From: Myxococcota bacterium
GTDB lineage: Bacteria; Myxococcota; Polyangia; GCA-2747355; JAKLHH01
Assembly (NCBI GenBank): GCA_022710245.1
Contig: JAKLHH010000389.1
Coordinates: 1 to 7,056 of the forward strand
Direction: 5' to 3'
DNA length: 7,056 nt
Below the pieces are notes generated by a model. That model saw only the letters and a program-made list of their open reading frames with translations. It did no database searches and was not told the DNA's origin. Below, piece after piece: positions 1-7,056 of this stretch. A program made the position numbers and the translations under genes. Within the stretch, counting starts at the first letter, position 1. Every line of letters begins with the position of its first letter.

Positions 1-957
1 TTCCCGAACCGGGTCAGCGCCGCCGACATCGACGGTGACGGCGACCAGGACCTGCTGCTGCCCTACGGCTTCCTGGCCTGCGTGCCCTTCAACTGCGGCG
101 GCCTGGCCTGGCTGGAGAGCGCGAGCGGCGGCTGGAAGCGGCACGACGTGGTCGCCTCCGGCGCGCCGCTCTTCTACCACCACGCCGAGCACGTCGACGT
201 GGACGGCGACAAGGTCCCGGATCTGGTCACCGTCGGTGAGAGCAAGAACCTCTTCGGCGCGAGCGACGCGCAGACCCAGATCTTCGTGGGCGACCCGGCC
301 TCCGCGGATCGCTTCAAGAAGACGCCGGTCGCCGTCGGCGCCGGCGGTGGCAGCTTCCCCAGCGTGGTCGACCTCGACGGTGACGGCGATCTCGACGTCG
401 TCTCCGCCGAGTACTTCGTCGCCAACGAGTCCGCGGTCTGGTTCGAGCGCACGAGCGCCGGCTGGACCAGGCACGTCGCGGCCACCCAGGTGGGACCGGC
501 GATCCAGCTGTCGCTGGTGCAGAACCTCCTCGGCAACGGCAAGGCCGCCGTCGTCCTCGCCAACCACACCAACACCCTCGATCGCCCCACCGATCCCGCC
601 TCGGGCGTGTTCCTGATGCAGCTCCCGGCTGACCCCAGGCAGCCCTGGACTTCGAGCGCGCTCGCCACCGGGATCCAGTCGCGCAAGTCGCCCCCCATGG
701 CGCCGCAGGGCGCGCCGGGGGTCTTCGCCTGGGGCGACCTCGACGGTGACGGCAAGATCGACCTGGTGGTGTCCGGCGACGGCGACCCCAGCATCTACTG
801 GCTGCGCCAGACGGCGCCGGGGACCTTCACCACCCACGTGCTGGCGCAGAACCTCCCCCAGGCCGGCGTCACCGTCGCCGATCTCGACGGCGACGGCACG
901 GTCGAGGTGGTCATCGCCAGCTACGAGGCCAACAAGCTGCTGGTCCTCGCCAGATAG
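1..957 (+). CDS. FG-GAP/VCBS-repeat beta-propeller protein, 5' partial
   Basis: The frame is open from the first base and ends at TAG 955-957, giving 318 visible residues with the N-terminus missing. A GTG at 82 is in frame, but matching repeat sequence lies upstream of it, so it is not the real start. The sequence shows Asp-rich calcium-loop motifs of the D-x-D-G-D-G-x-x-D type starting at visible residues 9, 66, 124, 246 and 294. A degenerate copy (NLLGNGKAAVV) starts at 175, with its acidic residues replaced. The spacing of 48-71 residues fits one FG-GAP/VCBS blade per motif, so at least six blades of a beta-propeller are visible. Proteins of this family are usually exported or surface-exposed and bind calcium, often in adhesion or as propeller modules of larger proteins. 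Export cannot be confirmed because any signal peptide would lie outside the window. No catalytic domain is visible. Fold confidence is high; the biological role is unknown. Confidence 0.85.
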   Translation, partial: FPNRVSAADIDGDGDQDLLLPYGFLACVPFNCGGLAWLESASGGWKRHDVVASGAPLFYHHAEHVDVDGDKVPDLVTVGESKNLFGASDAQTQIFVGDPASADRFKKTPVAVGAGGGSFPSVVDLDGDGDLDVVSAEYFVANESAVWFERTSAGWTRHVAATQVGPAIQLSLVQNLLGNGKAAVVLANHTNTLDRPTDPASGVFLMQLPADPRQPWTSSALATGIQSRKSPPMAPQGAPGVFAWGDLDGDGKIDLVVSGDGDPSIYWLRQTAPGTFTTHVLAQNLPQAGVTVADLDGDGTVEVVIASYEANKLLVLAR

Positions 958-1093
958 CCGCGGGGCCTCGCTCGAGTACAAGCCGTGCCGCCGTCGCGGC
1001 GTCGCCGCAGTCTCGCCGCCGCGGGGTTCACCCTGCGCCCGATGGCGTCCACCGTGTGCCGCTCTTCACCGGGCCGGCCGCCCGCGACGAGCG

Positions 1094-1417
1094 ATGTGCC
1101 GCTGGTCATGCTGCGCGCAGAGTTTGCTTCGAGGTCGAGCCAGGTCGCGCAACACCTGCGCGGTGATCAAAGCCTGGGGGGACTGCGACACGCTGTCCAC
1201 CATCAAGTACGAGATCCGGGAACGTGTGGGGGGAAGCTGCTCGCTCGTACGCACGGTCGCTCCAGCAGCCCCCGTCCCCGATCCCTGCTCGGCGGTGCCG
1301 AAGCCAGGCGTCGGCCGGCAGGACCGCCACGTCTTCGTGCCGTCCCCCGGGGCGGATCGGGTCAAGCTCGTCGCGCTCCAGGGTTTCCAGGTCTGCGTCT
1401 TCCAGACCGCGCGATGA
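1094..1417 (+). CDS. small cysteine-containing hypothetical ORF or gene remnant
   Basis: An ATG at 1094 opens 107 codons ending at TGA 1415-1417. I do not recognise the family. From about 1151 onward the frame looks genuinely coding: roughly 85% of third positions are G or C, and the composition is balanced (K, D, E, I, Y, F, V) rather than the Arg/Pro/Ala-rich look of shadow frames. It carries five spaced Cys in this part (in NTCAV, GDCDT, GSCSL, DPCSA and QVCVF), a Pro-rich linker and a hydrophobic C-terminal end (KLVALQGFQVCVFQ). The first 20 residues are Arg- and Cys-rich, include no clear signal peptide, and have no strong Shine-Dalgarno before them, so the start is doubtful. TTG at 1124 is an alternative. 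It may instead be the 3' end of a secreted, disulfide-bonded protein gene whose 5' part was lost or frameshifted. Upstream frames 1 and 3 also have short protein-like stretches. Confidence 0.33.
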   Translation: MCRWSCCAQSLLRGRARSRNTCAVIKAWGDCDTLSTIKYEIRERVGGSCSLVRTVAPAAPVPDPCSAVPKPGVGRQDRHVFVPSPGADRVKLVALQGFQVCVFQTAR

Positions 1418-1420
1418 CGC

Positions 1421-1439
1421 GCGCTGACCGGAGCGCTGA
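1421..1439. repeat. overlapping short direct and inverted repeat
   Basis: The heptamer GCGCTGA occurs at 1421-1427 and again at 1433-1439, a 12-bp period. GCGCT (1421-1425) and AGCGC (1432-1436) also form a perfect 5-bp inverted repeat with a 6-nt loop. It lies just after the stop at 1417 and about 17 bp before the -10-like element at 1456. It could be a weak hairpin or a binding site for a regulator. In DNA of this GC content such short repeats also arise by chance. Confidence 0.18.
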
Positions 1440-1452
1440 TGAGCCGCGACGG

Positions 1453-1461
1453 TGCTAAGCT
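1453..1461 (+). promoter_or_regulatory. possible extended -10 element (TGCTAAGCT)
   Basis: TGC at 1453-1455 followed by TAAGCT at 1456-1461 matches the extended -10 pattern TGnTAnnnT and stands out in GC-rich surroundings. A start point 6-8 nt downstream would fall at about 1468-1470, directly at the GTG start at 1471. The transcript would then be leaderless or nearly so, which would explain why no Shine-Dalgarno is seen. No convincing -35 hexamer exists at the usual spacing; CTGACC at 1424-1429 is too far away. This is inferred from pattern only. Confidence 0.25.
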
Positions 1462-1470
1462 GGCTCCGCC

Positions 1471-3693
1471 GTGCCCGCGCCGACCAGCCCGCTGACCGCC
1501 ACGCTCCTCGCCGATCCGACCTCGGTCGAAGCTCGGCTCGTCTATGCTGATTGGCTGCAGGCGCAGGGCGACCCGCGCGGCGAGCTCATCGCCCTCGAGC
1601 TGAGGCTGGCCGAGGCTGGCCAGGATCCGGCGGTGGTCGAGCGCGCGCAGGAGCTCTCGCGCAGCATCGAAGCCCGTCTGCTCGAGGGCTGGCCGCCGGA
1701 GAGCGTGACCCTCGAGTGGCGGCTCGGGTTTGTCCGTGCGGTGCGCTCCCGGGGACGCCCGTGGAGCGGCCTGGCCGAGAAGCTGGGCCCGCTGCTCGAG
1801 GACGCGGCCCTGCTCCTTCTCGAGGAGGTCGATCTCGTCGAGAGCTGGCCCCGTTCGACGGGGCAGCAGCAGCTGGCCGAGCGGTTGCGCAGCAGCCTGC
1901 CCCGCGGACTGCGTGCCTTGCGGATCGGCCTGGCCGGTCACGCGAAGCAGGAGGTGGTCCAGCCGGTCTCAGCCCTGCTCGGCAGCCTCCCGGCCCTCGA
2001 GTCGCTCTCGATCCGTCTGCTCAACAAGCCGGTGCGGCCGGGGTCGCTGGGCGGGCTGGCCGGCCTCAGGCTGCGCTCCTTCGAGCTCGCCGCGCCGAGC
2101 TGGCCGGGCGCGCCGGGCTGGCTGGGCCGCGACTGGGTCGAGGCGCTGCTCGCGCTCGACTGGCCCGAGCTCGGCTGCCTGCTGCTGCATCTCGGCCAGC
2201 GCAACGCGAACCTGGGGGACGGGGCGGTCCGCCTCATCCACCTCGCTCCCATGCTCGAGGGGCGCGCATTTCCCAGGCTCGACGCGCTGGGCGCCTTTGA
2301 CGCCGGCCCCGCGCTGACCCGCGAGCTGATCGGAGACCTGCCGACGCGGCCGCTCTTCGCACGTCTGCGGCGGCTCGGGTTCTCCTTCGCCGAGCTCGAC
2401 GAGGGGGGCTTCGCCGCCCTGCGCGAGCGCGTCGAGCAGTACCGCCCCCTCGAGCTCTTCGATGCCAGCTCCACACGGATCGCCTACGCGCACCACCAGC
2501 GCGGGCGGGTCTTGCAGGACATCTTCGAGCGCCCGGCCGCCGCCCTCGAGGAGCATCGCGCAGCGCTGCAGAAGCTGGCCGGGGACGCCCCCGATCGCTG
2601 GCGGTACCTGCGCGAGGCAGGCGACGCCGCCGCCGACGCCTGTCGCTGGCAGGACGCGCTGGCGACCCTCGACGAGGCGCTCGCGCTCTCGGCCGGCCAG
2701 CCCTGGATCTGGTTTCGGCGCGGGCAGGTGCTCCGAGCTCTGGGCCGTCTCGACGACGCGCTGGCTTCGCTGCGCACCGCGCTCGAGCGCCAGGATCAGC
2801 CGGCCCGGCGGGCCAGCACCCTCAACCAGGTGGCGCTCTGCCATGTCCAGAAGGAGGAGCCGGGCGAGGCGCTGGCGGCGCTCGAGCAGGCCCGCTCGCT
2901 GAGCCAGGCGAGCTACCTGCTGGCCAATCAAGCCGAGGTGCTCTTCCGCCTCGGGCGCCTGCACGAGGTCGTGCCCGAGGTGGAGCAGGCGCTCGCCGCG
3001 GCCGACCTGGAGCCGAGTCAGCGCGCGCGGCTGGCCTGGGCGTTGCTGCGAGCTGGTCGCGCCGAGGAGGCGCTGTCGCACTTCGACCGCGTGCAGGCCT
3101 CGCGGGGTCTCCTGGGCAGCGGGCTGCAAGGTCTTGCTGCAGCGCTATGCGCGGCCCACCGCGAGGCCGAGGCGCTGGCCTGCTATGATCGCCTGATCGT
3201 CGAGGCGGACTGTCCGGCCGAGCTGTCGCTCGCGCTGCTCGCCCAGGGTTGCCTGCTGCTCTCGTCGGAGCAGGGGCAGGCGGCCCGGGAGCGCTTCGAG
3301 CGGGCCGGCGGCGGTGCGGCGGTCGAGCCTGGCGCCATCGCGGCAGCGCTGAGCGCGTATGGCGAGGTCGGGCGGGGCGCCGGCGCGACCGTCGTTCATG
3401 GCCCGCTCGAGGATCTGCATCAGTGGCACGTCGACCTCGGCGGCTGTTCGGCGCTGGCGGTGCTAGCAGCGCTGCTCCTCGGCGATCGGCCGCTGGCGCG
3501 CCGCCGTCTGGAGGCGTTGCGCGAGCTCGTGCGGCCTGGCCATCTGGCGGTGCGCTGGGATTCGCTCGAGGACCTGCTGCAGCGCGCGACGCCCTCCCTC
3601 TCGGCGAGCGACGCGGCGTGGGCGAGGATCGCGGTAGGCATCGCGACGCTGCAGGTGCCACGCTCGCGACTCGATGAGTTGCTGAGCGTCTAG
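1471..3693 (+). CDS. TIGR02996-domain protein with LRR-like and TPR regions
   Basis: A 740-residue protein starting at GTG 1471 and ending at TAG 3691-3693. An in-frame TAA at 1456-1458 excludes any earlier start. Residues 14-46 carry the 'repeat-companion' motif (RLVYADWL, then GDPRGELI), known from multi-copy paralogues in Myxococcales and Planctomycetes, where it precedes repeat domains. Residues about 114-331 form a degenerate leucine-rich region, with LRR-like strands near 114, 147, 176, 199, 233, 268, 297 and 325. Residues about 341-612 contain about eight TPR-like helical pairs; the clearest are 410-440, 480-510, 514-545 and 547-578. The last 120 residues are alpha-helical and Ala/Leu-rich but not clear TPRs. 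There is no signal peptide, membrane segment or catalytic motif, so a cytosolic protein-protein interaction or scaffold role is inferred. The partner is unknown. It is convergent with the glycogen operon, with only 30 bp between the stops, and shows no functional link to it. Confidence 0.85.
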   Translation: MPAPTSPLTATLLADPTSVEARLVYADWLQAQGDPRGELIALELRLAEAGQDPAVVERAQELSRSIEARLLEGWPPESVTLEWRLGFVRAVRSRGRPWSGLAEKLGPLLEDAALLLLEEVDLVESWPRSTGQQQLAERLRSSLPRGLRALRIGLAGHAKQEVVQPVSALLGSLPALESLSIRLLNKPVRPGSLGGLAGLRLRSFELAAPSWPGAPGWLGRDWVEALLALDWPELGCLLLHLGQRNANLGDGAVRLIHLAPMLEGRAFPRLDALGAFDAGPALTRELIGDLPTRPLFARLRRLGFSFAELDEGGFAALRERVEQYRPLELFDASSTRIAYAHHQRGRVLQDIFERPAAALEEHRAALQKLAGDAPDRWRYLREAGDAAADACRWQDALATLDEALALSAGQPWIWFRRGQVLRALGRLDDALASLRTALERQDQPARRASTLNQVALCHVQKEEPGEALAALEQARSLSQASYLLANQAEVLFRLGRLHEVVPEVEQALAAADLEPSQRARLAWALLRAGRAEEALSHFDRVQASRGLLGSGLQGLAAALCAAHREAEALACYDRLIVEADCPAELSLALLAQGCLLLSSEQGQAARERFERAGGGAAVEPGAIAAALSAYGEVGRGAGATVVHGPLEDLHQWHVDLGGCSALAVLAALLLGDRPLARRRLEALRELVRPGHLAVRWDSLEDLLQRATPSLSASDAAWARIAVGIATLQVPRSRLDELLSV

Positions 3694-3723
3694 GTTCCGC
3701 TGGTAGCGAGAGAGCGCGGCGCG

Positions 3724-5816
<2,093 letters not shown>

Positions 5817-5820
<4 letters not shown>

Positions 5821-5828
5821 GGAGCCTC
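5817..5828 (-). promoter_or_regulatory. ATGA stop/start overlap with GAGG ribosome binding site
   Basis: On the minus strand the debranching gene's ATG (5820-5818) overlaps the branching gene's TGA (5819-5817) by sharing two bases within ATGA. A GAGG (5828-5825) sits four bases before the ATG, inside the upstream coding sequence. This is the classic arrangement for translational coupling. It fixes the debranching start and implies that both enzymes come from one mRNA. The operon promoter would lie beyond the right edge of the window. Confidence 0.75.
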
Positions 5829-7056
5829 GGCGAAGTGGCGGTAGTCGAGCTGGGGGAGGATGGCATCCATCAGCTCCAGGGCAGCGAGGCGCTCGAGGTC
5901 GATGCTGCCCGCCTCCAGGTCGTCGAGGAGCGCGTGGAAGCGGTTGAGGTGGTCGAGGAAGCGCCGGCGCGCGTACTGGTCGGTGGTGGCGTTGGTGATC
6001 GCGAAGGGCCAGTCCGAGGACTGCGCCAGGAGCAGCTCACGACCGGCCTGGCGCAGCACTCGCGCCACGCTGGTCCGCTCGTCGCCGGCCGCGTCGCCGC
6101 GCGCCTGCACCGCCCGCGTCATCCTCAGCGAGGCGTCGCAGAGGGGGCGCCAGAGCCACTCCGTCCGCTCGTTGACCCAGTGCTCGTTGTAGCCGTTGCG
6201 TCCCCAGCTGCTCGGCGAGGGCACCGCCTGCTGCTGGACGGGGAAGGCGCCGAGGTACTCGTGCGGCGTGCTCAGCGCCAGCGCGCTCTCTGCCTCGGCG
6301 ACCTCGCGCAGCACGAAGTGGAGCCACTGGGGTCCCTCGAACCACCAGTGACCGAAGAGCTCCGCGTCGTAGGGCGAGACCACCGCGGCGGGGAAGGGCA
6401 TGCGCTGGTCGGCGCGCTGGACCTGGTCGTGGCAGCGGCCGACGAAGTCGTGGGCGTGGCGGCGTGCGGTCTCGCGAGCCGCGTCGGGATCGTAGAGCTG
6501 CTTGTCGGGGCCGCGCCCGGTGATGCGGTGGTACTTGATCCCGGTGCGGGTGCGCACGCCGGGCGCCGCCTGGAACTGCTCGAGGTAGGACTGCTCGAGG
6601 TCGAAGCCGATGTCGCGGTGGTACTCGCGGTAGCTCGGGTCCGAGGGGTAGCCCACCCGATCGCTCCAGACGAGCTTGGAGGTCGCCTTGTTCCTGCCGA
6701 AGACGGCGACCCCCGACGGGCAGTAGAGCGGCGCGCTGACCCCGAAGAGCGGCTTCGGGGTGGCGTGCTCGAGGCCGTGGGCGTCGAGGAAGGTGTAGCG
6801 GACGCCGGCCTCGGCCAGCACCTTGTCCAGCCCCGGGAAGAACCCGCACTCCGGCAGCCACATCCCCTTCGGGCGGCTCCCGAAGAGGCGCTGGTGCTCC
6901 TCGACGGCGGAGAAGATCTGCGCGCGGATGGTGCCCGGGTTCGAGGCGAAGCACGGCAGGAACCCGTGAGTTCCGGCGCAGGTGATCAGCTCCAGGATTC
7001 CGGCGTCGGCGAGCTCGCCGAGCACCGGCAGCAGCCGGGTCTGGCAGCGCCCGGCG
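5817..7056 (-). CDS. GH57 1,4-alpha-glucan branching enzyme, 5' partial
   Basis: 412 residues are visible; the frame stays open to the window edge. GTG 7025 is in frame but is probably not the start, because family-like sequence continues before it. Bacterial GH57 branching enzymes are about 520-570 residues, so roughly 110-150 N-terminal residues, including the HxH-type first conserved region, lie outside. Visible motifs: CAGTHGFLP (6980-6954); WLPECG with the nucleophile Glu codon at 6849-6851; SPYDAELFGHWWFEG with the acid/base Asp codon at 6366-6368; the C-terminal SSWGRNGYNEHW segment; and AQSSDWPF followed by the helical C-terminal domain (DUF1957-like) typical of branching enzymes rather than GH57 amylases. 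The enzyme transfers a cleaved alpha-1,4 chain to an O6 position, creating alpha-1,6 branches. It is the upstream partner of the debranching gene, coupled by a 4-bp overlap. The symbol glgB is avoided because that name usually denotes the unrelated GH13 enzyme. Specificity (glycogen versus another glucan) is inferred from family only. Confidence 0.92.

Larger units (their letters stand above)
958..1470. other. 513-bp gap without a confidently recognised gene
   Basis: This interval separates the propeller gene from the LRR/TPR gene. Its first part (about 958-1090) is GC-rich with no start, ribosome binding site or protein-like translation that I trust. The middle holds the small frame annotated at 1094-1417. 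The last 50 bp hold short repeats and a possible -10 element. I see no tRNA, no insertion-sequence ends and no rho-independent terminator. The only compact hairpin after the propeller stop (989-1001, 5-bp stem) has no T-run. Confidence 0.6.

Noticed and set aside
989..1001. A hairpin (CGCCG/CGGCG, 3-nt loop) after the propeller gene, a possible terminator
   Set aside because: The stem is only 5 bp and no T-run follows. The flanking sequence is a CGCC-rich run in which such pairings are expected.
1066..1941. A 291-codon minus-strand frame across the gap and the start of the LRR/TPR gene
   Set aside because: Most of it is antisense to the well-supported TIGR02996 and LRR region. The part inside the gap has poorer third-position GC than the plus-strand frame at 1151-1414.
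1969..3129. A 386-codon minus-strand frame antisense to the LRR/TPR gene
   Set aside because: It is Gln/Arg/Leu-rich with no domain, and lies opposite clear LRR and TPR repeats.
7023..7025. GTG as the start of the GH57 branching enzyme
   Set aside because: The frame stays open for the remaining 31 bases with family-like sequence. The conserved N-terminal region of GH57 is absent downstream of this codon, so the real start lies outside the window.

Overview
The window is very GC-rich and densely coding, with third codon positions almost always G or C. Together with a 'repeat-companion' (TIGR02996-type) LRR/TPR protein, this points to a myxobacterium or related Myxococcota. A planctomycete is the main alternative, because that protein family is also common there. 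The assignment is inferred from composition and gene content; there is no rRNA or other marker gene.

Layout, left to right. (1) Positions 1-957 (+) are the 3' end of an FG-GAP/VCBS beta-propeller gene that begins before the window. (2) Positions 958-1470 have no confidently recognised gene. They hold one small cysteine-containing reading frame (1094-1417, +) with coding-like codon use, which may be a real small gene or a remnant, and then a short region with repeats and an extended -10-like element just before the next start. (3) Positions 1471-3693 (+) encode a 740-residue cytosolic scaffold-type protein: an N-terminal TIGR02996 motif, a degenerate leucine-rich middle and about eight TPR units. 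No catalytic domain is visible. (4) Only 30 bp separate its stop from that of a convergent two-gene operon on the minus strand. That operon reads from the right edge: a GH57 alpha-1,4-glucan branching enzyme (7056-5817, N-terminus outside the window), then a GH13 GlgX/isoamylase-type glycogen debranching enzyme (5820-3724). The two genes overlap by 4 bp (ATGA).

How the genes work together. The minus-strand pair is a coherent alpha-glucan remodelling unit: one enzyme makes alpha-1,6 branches and the other removes them. All catalytic residues that can be checked are present in both. The plus-strand genes have no evident link to glucan metabolism. I found no mobile element, CRISPR array, tRNA, rRNA or defence system. 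The most unusual items are the TIGR02996-LRR-TPR protein with its possible near-leaderless start, the unexplained cysteine-rich small frame, and the plant-ISA-like features of the debranching enzyme.
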